NCBI GenBank assembly: GCA_030696465.1
Contig: JAUYSE010000122.1
Coordinates: forward strand, 1-7,829
Length of the DNA stretch: 7,829 nt
From: Legionellaceae bacterium
GTDB taxonomy: Bacteria; Pseudomonadota; Gammaproteobacteria; Legionellales; Legionellaceae
Direction: 5' to 3'
Shown one piece after another: positions 1-6,211 of this stretch (positions are counted from its first letter, which is position 1; every line of letters starts with the position of its first letter). The translations under genes were made by a program, and so were the position numbers. Under the pieces are notes generated by a model. It was not told the DNA's origin. It was given only the letters and a program-made list of their open reading frames with translations, and searched no databases.

Positions 1-1665
1 CTCTAAACGACGATACTTCATTCGCGAGGGCCGATTTGCCTTATCACCTAAACGTCGTTTTCTGTCTTCTTCATAATCACTGTAATTCCCTTCAATAAAG
101 ACCACATTAGAGTCTCCTTCGAAAGCAATTAAATGCGTACAAATTCTATCTAAGAACCAACGATCATGCGAGACCACAATAGCGGACCCTGGGAAATTCA
201 ACAAGGCTTCTTCTAGCGCACGCAAAGTTTCTACGTCTAAATCGTTACTCGGTTCATCTAATAACAAGACGTTGGCGCCTCTTTTTAATAATTTTGCCAA
301 ATGAACTCGGTTACGCTCTCCGCCCGATAGCTGCCCTACTTTCTTCTGTTGGTCACCACCTTTAAAATTGAACCTGCCGACAAACGCACGTGAAGGAATT
401 TGATAGGCACCCACTTGGATAATATCATAACCGTCAGAGATTTCCTCCCAAACGGTTTTATTCGGATCTAATGCGTCGCGTGATTGATCCACATAAGCAA
501 GATCAACGGTATCTCCTAAACGAATAGTGCCCGCATCTGGGTTTTCTTGTCCAGTAATCATTTTTAAGAACGTTGATTTACCCGCACCGTTCGGTCCAAT
601 AATTCCCAAAATACTTCCTTTCGGGAGCATAAAATCAAAGTTATCCATTAACACTTTGTCGTCAAAAGACTTACAGATGCCTTTGCCTTCTATCACAAGC
701 TCACCTAGACGCTCGCCAGGTGGTATATATAACTCGTTGGTCTCATTGCGTTTCTGGAATTCTTTGGCGTTAAGCTCTTCAAAGCGCGCCAAGCGAGCTT
801 TACTTTTTGCATGCCGACCTTTCGGTGAACTACGCACCCATTCTAGCTCTGCTTGCAACGCTCTTTGATGCGAGGCCTCTTGTCGCTCTTCTAATTCTAA
901 GCGTTTTTCTTTTTGCTCTAGCCAAGCACTATAATTTCCTTCATAAGGAATACCTTCGCCGCGATCTAATTCTAAAATCCATTCTGCCGCATTATCCAAA
1001 AAGTATCTATCATGGGTAATCGCAACGACCGTTCCTGGAAACTCACATAAAAAGTGCTCCAACCACGCCACACTTTCTGCATCGAGATGGTTGGTTGGCT
1101 CATCCAGCAACAACATGTCTGGCTGTGACAACAGTAATCGACACAAGGCCACTCGACGACGCTCTCCACCGGATAAATTTGCAATGGAAGCATTCCAGTC
1201 TGGTAGGCGCAACGCATCTGATGCCACTTCTAAGCGACGCTCTAAATCCCAGCCATTACAGGCTTCAATCGCATGCTGTAAATCGCCTTGTTGTTCTAAG
1301 AGTTTATTCATTTCGTCATCTGACATCGGCTCTGCAAAGCGCATGCTGATTTCTTCAAATGCCCGAAGTTTTTCTATAATATCGCTGACGCCCTCTTCCA
1401 CTAGAGCCCGCACGTTTTTATTATTATCCAATACCGGTTCTTGAGGAAGATAACCTATTTTAATCCCTGGTTGTGGACGAGCTTCCCCATCAAATTGCGT
1501 ATCGACTCCCGCCATAATACGCAATAAAGTAGATTTCCCTGAGCCGTTTAAACCCAACACCCCAATTTTAGCCCCAGGGTAAAAACTCAAAAAAATATTT
1601 TTCAAAATGGGTTTCTGATTAACAATCTTATTTAAACCATGTATCGTAAATATATACTGTGCCAT
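1..1665 (-). CDS. ettA: Energy-dependent translational throttle protein EttA (ABC-F ATPase), 3' end cut by window edge
   Basis: EttA-type ABC-F proteins bind the ribosomal E site and gate entry of 70S initiation complexes into elongation according to the ATP/ADP ratio (family knowledge). I translated the frame from the ATG at 1665 to base 1: 555 open codons, no stop, reading MAQYIFTIHGLNKIV at the start. NBD1 has Walker A GLNGSGKST (38-46), signature LSGGE (164-168), and Walker B LLLDEPTNHLD with catalytic Glu189. An EttA-type arm insertion lies around 94-143. The charged P-site tRNA-interaction linker falls about 243-322 (SSPKGRHAKSKARLARFEELN). NBD2 has Walker A 357-365, LSGGE 446-450, DEPSND with Glu471 (Ser replaces the usual Thr), and the switch His500 in SHDRWFLD. 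E. coli EttA is 555 residues and ends in a similar KYKR motif, so probably only a few residues are missing. There are 4 bases between the tdh stop and this ATG; the Shine-Dalgarno GGAAGGTG lies in the last tdh codons, suggesting coupling. Confidence 0.97.
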   Translation of the reverse strand, partial: MAQYIFTIHGLNKIVNQKPILKNIFLSFYPGAKIGVLGLNGSGKSTLLRIMAGVDTQFDGEARPQPGIKIGYLPQEPVLDNNKNVRALVEEGVSDIIEKLRAFEEISMRFAEPMSDDEMNKLLEQQGDLQHAIEACNGWDLERRLEVASDALRLPDWNASIANLSGGERRRVALCRLLLSQPDMLLLDEPTNHLDAESVAWLEHFLCEFPGTVVAITHDRYFLDNAAEWILELDRGEGIPYEGNYSAWLEQKEKRLELEERQEASHQRALQAELEWVRSSPKGRHAKSKARLARFEELNAKEFQKRNETNELYIPPGERLGELVIEGKGICKSFDDKVLMDNFDFMLPKGSILGIIGPNGAGKSTFLKMITGQENPDAGTIRLGDTVDLAYVDQSRDALDPNKTVWEEISDGYDIIQVGAYQIPSRAFVGRFNFKGGDQQKKVGQLSGGERNRVHLAKLLKRGANVLLLDEPSNDLDVETLRALEEALLNFPGSAIVVSHDRWFLDRICTHLIAFEGDSNVVFIEGNYSDYEEDRKRRLGDKANRPSRMKYRRLE

Positions 1666-1669
1666 AACT

Positions 1670-2698
1670 TTACACCTTCCAATCCAAAATAACTTTACCC
1701 GATTCGCCAGAGGCCATAGTTGTAAAAGCTTCTTGATATTGCTCTACAGGAAAATGATGCGTAATCACTTTTTCAATAGCCAAACCACTTTGTAACATGG
1801 CGATCATTTTATACCAAGTCTCATACATTTCTCGACCATAAATGCCTTTAAGGATCAGACCTTTAAAAATAATATGATTCCAATTGATCCGCATATCATT
1901 GGGTGGTATCCCCAACAAAGCAACATGCCCACCGTTTACCATCACCTCTAACATGTCATTAAAGGCATTGGGGTTACCGGACATTTCTAAGCCCACATCA
2001 AAACCTTCGTTCATGCCTAAATCTTGCATAACGGTTTTCAGAGAGGTTTTACCAGCATGCACCGCCCGACTTGCCCCCATTTTTTCAGCTAAAGCCAAGC
2101 GATAAGGATTCACGTCGGTCACCACGACGTGACGTGCCCCCATATGGCGCACAATGGCGACAGCCATAATTCCGATAGGTCCAGCCCCAGTAATGAGCAC
2201 ATCTTCGCCCACTACATCAAAGGATAAAGCACAATGCGTGGCATTGCCGAAAGGATCTAAAATAGCCGCTTGCTCGCTACTGATATCGTCTGGTAACTCC
2301 ACCACATTGCTGGCTGGAATTGATAGAAATTCTGCAAAACAGCCCGGTCTATTAACCCCTACACCCACCGTTTTTGGACAAAGATGGCGCTTTCCTGCGC
2401 GACAATTTCGGCAAAACCCACAAACCAAATGCCCTTCGCCAGAGACTCTTTGCCCGACGCGTAAGCCCTTGACTTCAGAGCCTAACTCGACAATTTCACC
2501 CACAAATTCATGGCCCACCGTCATTGGTGTCGGAATGGTCGCTTGCGCCCAATCATCCCACTGATAAATATGCATATCGGTGCCACAAATGGCAGTCTGA
2601 TGCACTTGAATCAAGACATCATTCACGCCATATTCTGGCACCGGGACCTCTTCAAGCCAAATTCCAGGTTCTCTTTTTGCTTTTACTAATGCACGCAT
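1670..2698 (-). CDS. tdh: L-threonine 3-dehydrogenase
   Basis: Cytoplasmic zinc, NAD-dependent dehydrogenase that oxidises L-threonine to 2-amino-3-ketobutyrate, the substrate of Kbl encoded just upstream. The 342 residues match the usual length (E. coli 341). Visible: catalytic zinc site Cys38, His63 and Glu64 (TVGHEF); the proton-relay pair Thr40/His43 in CGTDMH; four structural zinc cysteines at 93, 96, 99 and 107; a Rossmann GAGPIG (171-176) followed by VVVTD ending at Asp195, expected to bind NAD ribose. No key residue is missing. The ATG at 2698 has an AAGGGA Shine-Dalgarno overlapping the kbl stop (13 bases between the genes), so this start is well supported. It is the middle gene of a kbl-tdh-ettA unit. 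Related zinc dehydrogenases (sorbitol or butanediol types) are unlikely given the close match to E. coli Tdh and the kbl neighbour. Confidence 0.98.
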   Translation of the reverse strand: MRALVKAKREPGIWLEEVPVPEYGVNDVLIQVHQTAICGTDMHIYQWDDWAQATIPTPMTVGHEFVGEIVELGSEVKGLRVGQRVSGEGHLVCGFCRNCRAGKRHLCPKTVGVGVNRPGCFAEFLSIPASNVVELPDDISSEQAAILDPFGNATHCALSFDVVGEDVLITGAGPIGIMAVAIVRHMGARHVVVTDVNPYRLALAEKMGASRAVHAGKTSLKTVMQDLGMNEGFDVGLEMSGNPNAFNDMLEVMVNGGHVALLGIPPNDMRINWNHIIFKGLILKGIYGREMYETWYKMIAMLQSGLAIEKVITHHFPVEQYQEAFTTMASGESGKVILDWKV

Positions 2699-2711
2699 AT
2701 TGTATTATCCC

Positions 2712-3899
2712 TTATTGAATAACTTTCAGTTCTCTACCCACTTTTTCAAAGGCGGCAAGTGCTTTCTCTAGATCTGCACGCGAATGTGCGGCTGAAATTT
2801 GTGTGCGTATACGCGCCAAACCTTTAGGCACTACTGGGAATGAAAACCCAATAACATAAATTCCTTCGTCTAAAAGCATATCGGCCATACGCGCCGCCAA
2901 GGCAGCATCACCCAGCATTACGGGGATAATAGGATGCTCCCCAGGAATTAAAGTAAAGCCTAAGCGCGACAAACCTTCTCTAAAAAATTGACTGTTGTTA
3001 TGCAGTTTTTGTGCCCATTCAGGATGTTCAGCTAAAGCATCTAACACTGCCAAGCTGGTATAAGCAATCAGCGGCGCCAAGGTATTCGAAAATAAATATG
3101 GACGAGATCGCTGACGTAACCATTCAATGATGGTCGCGGGGCCAGCCACATATCCACCGGAGGCGCCACCCAAAGCTTTACCCAAAGTTCCTGTCACGAG
3201 GGTGACTTTATCTTCAACGCCCCAATACTCAGGCGTTCCGCCACCATTCGGTCCCATAAATCCTACCGCATGAGAGTCATCCACCATGACCATGGCTTGA
3301 TATCGTTCTGCTAAAGCACAGATCTCTGGCAAGTTTGCCAAGATCCCATCCATTGAAAACACACCATCGGTGACAATCAAACGAAATCGTGCAGAGGCTG
3401 ATTGCTGCAACTGTACTTCTAAGTCTTGCATGTCATTATTTGCATACCGTAAGCGGGTCGCCTTACATAAACGAATGCCGTCAATGATGCTGGCATGATT
3501 TAAGGCATCGCTAATAATCGCATCTTCTGGGCCCAATAAGGTTTCAAATAAACCGGTATTCGCGTCAAAACAAGAGGAGTATAAAATGCTGTCGTCTTTC
3601 TTTAAAAACTGGCTGACTCTGGCTTCCAATGCTTTATGGGTCGATTGGGTTCCGCAGATAAATCGTACCGAGGCCATGCCGTAACCATAACGCTCTAAAC
3701 CTTCTTGTGCTTTTTCCATAACCCAAGGCTCGTTCGCTAAGCCTAAATAATTATTTGCACAGAAATTAATAACCTGATGATCGTTTACTCGAATATTCGA
3801 CTGCTGTTGACTATCAATGCGTCGTTCTTTTTTGTAAAGACCCTCTTCTTTTAAAAGATTTATTTGCCCTTGCAGATACTCTAAAAACGCTTGTGACAC
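2712..3899 (-). CDS. kbl: 2-amino-3-ketobutyrate CoA ligase (glycine C-acetyltransferase)
   Basis: PLP enzyme of the alpha-oxoamine synthase family, fold type I. It cleaves 2-amino-3-ketobutyrate with CoA to glycine and acetyl-CoA, completing threonine breakdown begun by Tdh. Numbering from the first ATG at 3914: SSCFDANTGLFETLLG (113-128), His140 in SDALNHASIIDG (cofactor ring stacking), the DDSHAVGF loop (212-219), and the PLP lysine K246 in TGTLGKALGG. The longest frame is 400 residues from that ATG, but I place the start at the GTG at 3899 (395 residues). The strong Shine-Dalgarno GGAGGGG lies between the two candidates, and from the GTG onward the N-terminus aligns without gaps to E. coli Kbl (SQAFLEYLQGQI against RGEFYQQLTNDL). 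Nothing resembling a ribosome site precedes the upstream ATG. It is the first gene of the leftward operon, with 13 bases to tdh. Confidence 0.97.
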   Translation of the reverse strand: MSQAFLEYLQGQINLLKEEGLYKKERRIDSQQQSNIRVNDHQVINFCANNYLGLANEPWVMEKAQEGLERYGYGMASVRFICGTQSTHKALEARVSQFLKKDDSILYSSCFDANTGLFETLLGPEDAIISDALNHASIIDGIRLCKATRLRYANNDMQDLEVQLQQSASARFRLIVTDGVFSMDGILANLPEICALAERYQAMVMVDDSHAVGFMGPNGGGTPEYWGVEDKVTLVTGTLGKALGGASGGYVAGPATIIEWLRQRSRPYLFSNTLAPLIAYTSLAVLDALAEHPEWAQKLHNNSQFFREGLSRLGFTLIPGEHPIIPVMLGDAALAARMADMLLDEGIYVIGFSFPVVPKGLARIRTQISAAHSRADLEKALAAFEKVGRELKVIQ

Positions 3900-3905
3900 G
3901 GCCAG

Positions 3906-3912
3906 CCCCTCC
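3906..3912 (-). promoter_or_regulatory. Shine-Dalgarno of kbl, deciding the GTG start
   Basis: On the minus strand GGAGGGG is followed by CTGGCC and then GTG. This near-consensus site sits at the proper distance from the GTG at 3899 and overlaps the rival ATG at 3914-3912, so it cannot serve that ATG. Confidence 0.8.
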
Positions 3913-3930
3913 ATTAACAGAATGCCAGCG

Positions 3931-3974
3931 ATAATAGCAAAATTATTCTACCCACACCAGTTCATTCACGGCAA
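3931..3974 (-). promoter_or_regulatory. Probable sigma-70 promoter(s) of the kbl-tdh-ettA operon
   Basis: Two overlapping candidates are visible on the minus strand. The first is TTGCCG (3974-3969), an 18-base spacer and TAGAAT (3950-3945). The second is an extended -10, TGCTATTAT, with TATTAT at 3936-3931 and no clear -35. The second would start transcription around 3920-3925, giving a leader of roughly 25 bases to the GTG with room for the Shine-Dalgarno. Both are consensus matches by eye only. Confidence 0.45.
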
Positions 3975-4003
3975 ACGCATCTTATGGGTAAATTTAGCAC
4001 AAT

Positions 4004-4029
4004 ATATCCGAGGCACGACCTTTCAAAGA
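4004..4029. repeat. Decayed partial copy of the adjacent inverted-repeat arm
   Basis: ATATCCGAGGCACGACC (4004-4020) repeats the beginning of the arm at 4030 (ATATCCGAGCCGCGAACC) with two substitutions and one base fewer, and lies 26 bases upstream in the same orientation. It looks like the remnant of a second element or a slipped duplication. Confidence 0.55.
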
Positions 4030-4111
4030 ATATCCGAGCCGCGAACCGTGAGGGAGCGGAGCAGTTTAAAGTTTCATAATGTTCAGTTCCCCTCACGGTC
4101 GCGGCTCGGAT
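4030..4111. repeat. Imperfect inverted repeat, REP/MITE-like, in the divergent intergenic region
   Basis: The left arm (4032-4054) reads ATCCGAGCCGCGA, one extra A, then CCGTGAGGG. The right arm (4089-4111) is its reverse complement: CCCTCACGG then TCGCGGCTCGGAT. That gives 13 plus 9 paired bases with a single bulge, around a 34-base loop (4055-4088). The loop side of the left arm continues as AGCGGAGC, and GCGG there can also pair with CCGC inside the arm, giving an alternative small hairpin. The arms are clearly G+C-richer than the flanks. Spacing and position suit a dispersed palindromic element or MITE. It lies upstream of both flanking genes, so it is not a terminator for either. Confidence 0.85.
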
Positions 4112-4148
4112 GATCGATCGCATTTTAATCAAAAAACTACCAACAAAC

Positions 4149-4176
4149 TTGATAAACCCTAAAAATGAACCATAAT
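4149..4176 (+). promoter_or_regulatory. Candidate sigma-70 promoter of the orphan repeat-protein gene
   Basis: TTGATA (4149-4154), a 16-base spacer and CATAAT (4171-4176). A perfect TATAAT follows at 4177-4182 but is 22 bases from TTGATA. Either -10 leaves a leader of about 20 bases. The ribosome site would be GGTGA (4199-4203) just before the ATG at 4207, with a short spacing. Confidence 0.45.
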
Positions 4177-4186
4177 TATAATTATC
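4168..4186. promoter_or_regulatory. AT-rich perfect palindrome over the -10, possible repressor operator
   Basis: ATAATTATAATTAT (4172-4185) is a perfect 14-base palindrome lying on both possible -10 hexamers of the downstream gene. Read on the minus strand, the 19 bases from 4186 to 4168 begin GATAATTATAAT and agree with the classical E. coli Fur box at 14 of 19 positions by my count, including nearly two full GATAAT units; the third unit is poor. AT-rich DNA gives such matches easily, so this is a weak operator candidate. Confidence 0.25.
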
Positions 4187-4206
4187 AACCAAAAAGATGG
4201 TGACTT

Positions 4207-6108
4207 ATGCCCAAAGATAATACACTTGAGATAGCTTTAAATACGGCGCTTACCAAATTAAAAGAGGCCAATGAGACATCCATAAACCCCAAATTATTCT
4301 CGGAGTTAGTGGGGGCTCTGAACTTGAGCTCTCATTTGTTGGCCACTCAAAGGATTGATGTAGTACAAGCAAAAAAAATTGCTCAACACTTACAAGCTTT
4401 AAATAGTTTTACGTTTAACAGTATCGTTACTGAACCGAACTTATCATACTTTCAAAAAGGCTTGGGTATTTTAAAAGCAACGATCGAGAAGAAAGAAATT
4501 AATATTGAAGGTAAAAAACAGGCTATAGAGGAAAACCCTGTAGAGACAACAGAACCTGTAGCAGTTATTTCGTCAGCAACGACACCGGAAGTAACATCCC
4601 CTACGGCGGATATAGTATCCACAAAATCAACACCCACAAACGAAGCCATGGCTGCAGCTCCTCCTCCAATAGTAGTACCTGTCCCTCTAACAGCCACAGT
4701 AAAAACTACTGCTTTAGAAGAAATCCTACAAAACGCTTACACCGCACTTAAAGAAATTAGTAAACCGAACTTTAGTGAACTACATCAAAAAAAATCTGAA
4801 AAAACAGAAAAATTATCTCCAATTTTAAGGTCAGATTACTTAAAAAAAGCTTTGGAGTTAGCTGAAAATTTGAAATTAGATACTATAAGCAACGATGAGG
4901 CATCAAAAGTTGCTGAAGTGTTGGATATCCTCAAAAAATTTGAATTTTTGACCTTCTTACAAAACCCAACCAATCAAGAGATGATGGTCAAGGGTCTTCG
5001 TGGCAGCGTTAATTCGTTCATCGACGGCTTAACCCCGCTTTTATTCGTACAAGACGGTTCGGAAAAAGTTTCTTTCTTAAAATGGATGGGCAAACAAGGT
5101 GAAGCCATTGCTACTGAGCATGTCTCAAATCCCCAAACAATATCCGAATCAAAGGAGAAAATCATGCCTACTATAAAAGAGGCCATTGCGCAGATTAACC
5201 AAAGTCTGGAGGCTGTTAATAAGGCAATTTTCACCCCTTCAGAATCTTATAAAAGCAGGGTGGACCTTCTACAGAAGACCCTAACACAGATACAAAGTGC
5301 AACCTTTAATGAAGTTACTCCAGAAGAGGTAGAAACATTCAACCAACAATTTGCACAGATAAAAAATTTTGAGTTTACTGCCCTTCCTGTGAGTGAACCC
5401 TATAATCAATCCATTGTTGATAGCCTTAAAGCGCAAGTTACGAGTATCGTAAGCGCGCTTGAAGCCAAAATGGCGGCTGTAGTTATTAAATCTAAGGAAG
5501 TAGTAGTAGAAGATGTTCCGGCGGAAATAACCAGCGGAGCCAGTCAAGATGATCCGAACGATCCGAATCTTTCTGAGATTAAACAAGAGGAGGAGGCGCC
5601 CCTACCCCCCGAAGAAGCCACTAAACAAGGAGAAACATCCCAGGCCATTGGTTCTACCTCAAGTGCAGTCCCCAGTCCGGTACCAGTAACAGCCCCCCCA
5701 ACAGGAAATCGACTCACTCGTGGCCTAAGTGCCATCGGTCGTCTTATCATGTCTATTCCCGATAGGATAGGTAATTTCTTTAAAGCTATTGGCAGTTTTC
5801 TCACACAAATAACAGGTGGTTCAAAATCGAAGCCGGGAGGGTCTCCTACGCCTACTACTCCAGTAGAAGAAGGCTCTCCTAGTGACCAACAGAAGGAGAA
5901 GAAGGAGGAGGAGGACGTCCTTAGCTCAACCTCAAGTATCAGCGCAGGTCTTCCTTTAGATCAAAGTTCGTTATCAGCTGTAGATCCTGCTTCAGATACG
6001 AGCGCGACACCAGGCAATACTGAGAGTTCTGTCGTCCAAAATCTGACAGAGGGAGAGGCTCATTCGTCCAATAAAGATGATAGCGTCGGCGGTCCTCCCC
6101 TAGTATAA
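4207..6108 (+). CDS. Orphan 633-residue protein with three diverged helical repeats, an amphipathic segment and an acidic low-complexity tail
   Basis: I do not recognise a family. The ATG at 4207 is preceded by GGTGA at close spacing. There is no signal peptide and no clear transmembrane helix near the N-terminus. Order of parts: helical unit 1 (7-95); Glu/Pro/Thr/Ala-rich linker with PPP at 152-154 (about 97-168); helical unit 2 (170-275); a segment containing the only Trp (W293); helical unit 3 (322-421); Glu/Pro/Ser-rich linker (about 427-500); amphipathic, Gly/Ile/Phe-rich segment (501-537) with AIGRLIMSI and FFKAIGSFL; Ser/Thr/Pro/Glu tail (538-633) with the charged cluster EKKEEED (564-570), ending GGPPLV. 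The protein contains no cysteine. It stands alone, divergent from kbl and convergent with ruvA. No enzyme motif is visible. The architecture would suit a secreted, surface or host-directed protein, or a scaffold; this is inference. That the frame is a real gene is supported by its length, its organised repeats and the absence of any competing frame. Confidence 0.85.
   Translation: MPKDNTLEIALNTALTKLKEANETSINPKLFSELVGALNLSSHLLATQRIDVVQAKKIAQHLQALNSFTFNSIVTEPNLSYFQKGLGILKATIEKKEINIEGKKQAIEENPVETTEPVAVISSATTPEVTSPTADIVSTKSTPTNEAMAAAPPPIVVPVPLTATVKTTALEEILQNAYTALKEISKPNFSELHQKKSEKTEKLSPILRSDYLKKALELAENLKLDTISNDEASKVAEVLDILKKFEFLTFLQNPTNQEMMVKGLRGSVNSFIDGLTPLLFVQDGSEKVSFLKWMGKQGEAIATEHVSNPQTISESKEKIMPTIKEAIAQINQSLEAVNKAIFTPSESYKSRVDLLQKTLTQIQSATFNEVTPEEVETFNQQFAQIKNFEFTALPVSEPYNQSIVDSLKAQVTSIVSALEAKMAAVVIKSKEVVVEDVPAEITSGASQDDPNDPNLSEIKQEEEAPLPPEEATKQGETSQAIGSTSSAVPSPVPVTAPPTGNRLTRGLSAIGRLIMSIPDRIGNFFKAIGSFLTQITGGSKSKPGGSPTPTTPVEEGSPSDQQKEKKEEEDVLSSTSSISAGLPLDQSSLSAVDPASDTSATPGNTESSVVQNLTEGEAHSSNKDDSVGGPPLV
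4225..5469 (+). repeat. Three diverged protein-level repeats within the orphan gene
   Basis: The units lie at 4225-4491 (residues 7-95), 4714-5031 (170-275) and 5170-5469 (322-421). Each begins with an amphipathic helix (LEIALNTALTKLKE, LEEILQNAYTALKE, IKEAIAQINQSLEA). A second helix follows, then a turn and a third helix ending in F-x-F: AQHLQALNSFTF (F68/F70), AEVLDILKKFEF (F245/F247), NQQFAQIKNFEF (F388/F390). A short loop with Pro comes next (P77, P254, P398), then a closing helix (FQKGLGILKATIE, VKGLRGSVNSFIDGL, VDSLKAQVTSIVSALE). The DNA of the copies is not visibly similar, so the duplication is old. Alignment was by eye. Confidence 0.7.
5707..5817 (+). other. Amphipathic, possibly membrane-associating segment of the orphan protein
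   Basis: Residues 501-537 mix basic residues (R502, R505, R512, R520, K526) with a hydrophobic, small-residue face and a recurring Ile-Gly pair (AIGR, RIGN, AIGS). It is the only strongly hydrophobic stretch in the C-terminal half and is bounded by disordered-looking linkers. It is too interrupted by charge for a standard transmembrane helix; surface membrane binding is one possibility. Confidence 0.45.
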
Positions 6109-6211
6109 CTCTAATGAAAGAATTATATAAATATTCAATTAAAAAACACGGTGATTTCCTTAACTTAATGGCAGTGAGGGTTAGGGAGAGGAAAAAAACA
6201 TATAAAATCAC
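6109..6211. other. Convergent spacer between the orphan gene and ruvA
   Basis: An AT-rich spacer with no gene. A weak stem, CCTTAAC with GTTAGGG (about 6159-6185, one G-U pair), is seen, but no T-run follows it directly on either strand; on the minus strand a T-run comes only about 11 bases later. The stretch GAGGGTTAGGGAGAGG is reminiscent of G-rich intergenic repeats in proteobacteria. No convincing terminator is found for either gene. Confidence 0.5.

Noticed and set aside
527..1444. Several plus-strand open frames of 70-117 codons opposite ettA
   Set aside because: Shadows of the conserved ettA frame; no start signals or protein features.
2154..2564. 136-codon open frame on the plus strand opposite tdh
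   Set aside because: It is antisense to a fully conserved dehydrogenase, has no ribosome site or recognisable product, and is explained by codon structure of tdh.
4004..4111. Possible CRISPR array because of repeated ATATCCGAG motifs
   Set aside because: Only two direct copies 26 bases apart and one inverted copy; no regular repeat-spacer structure and no cas gene.
4030..4111. Rho-independent terminator
   Set aside because: Both neighbours are transcribed away from it, the loop is 34 bases, and no T-run follows either arm.
4121..4155. PmrA-type tandem TTAA box upstream of the orphan gene, as in some Legionella/Coxiella effector genes
   Set aside because: Only one partial match (CATTTTAATC) is present, with no second half at the expected spacing.
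3922..4192. Short open frames on both strands across the palindromic region (63 and 76 codons)
   Set aside because: They run through the inverted repeat and promoters, have no convincing ribosome site, and their products mirror the repeat rather than any protein-like pattern.
6150..6195. Terminator between the orphan gene and ruvA
   Set aside because: The 7-bp stem has a G-U pair and a long loop, and no adjacent T-run on either strand; evidence is too weak to call.
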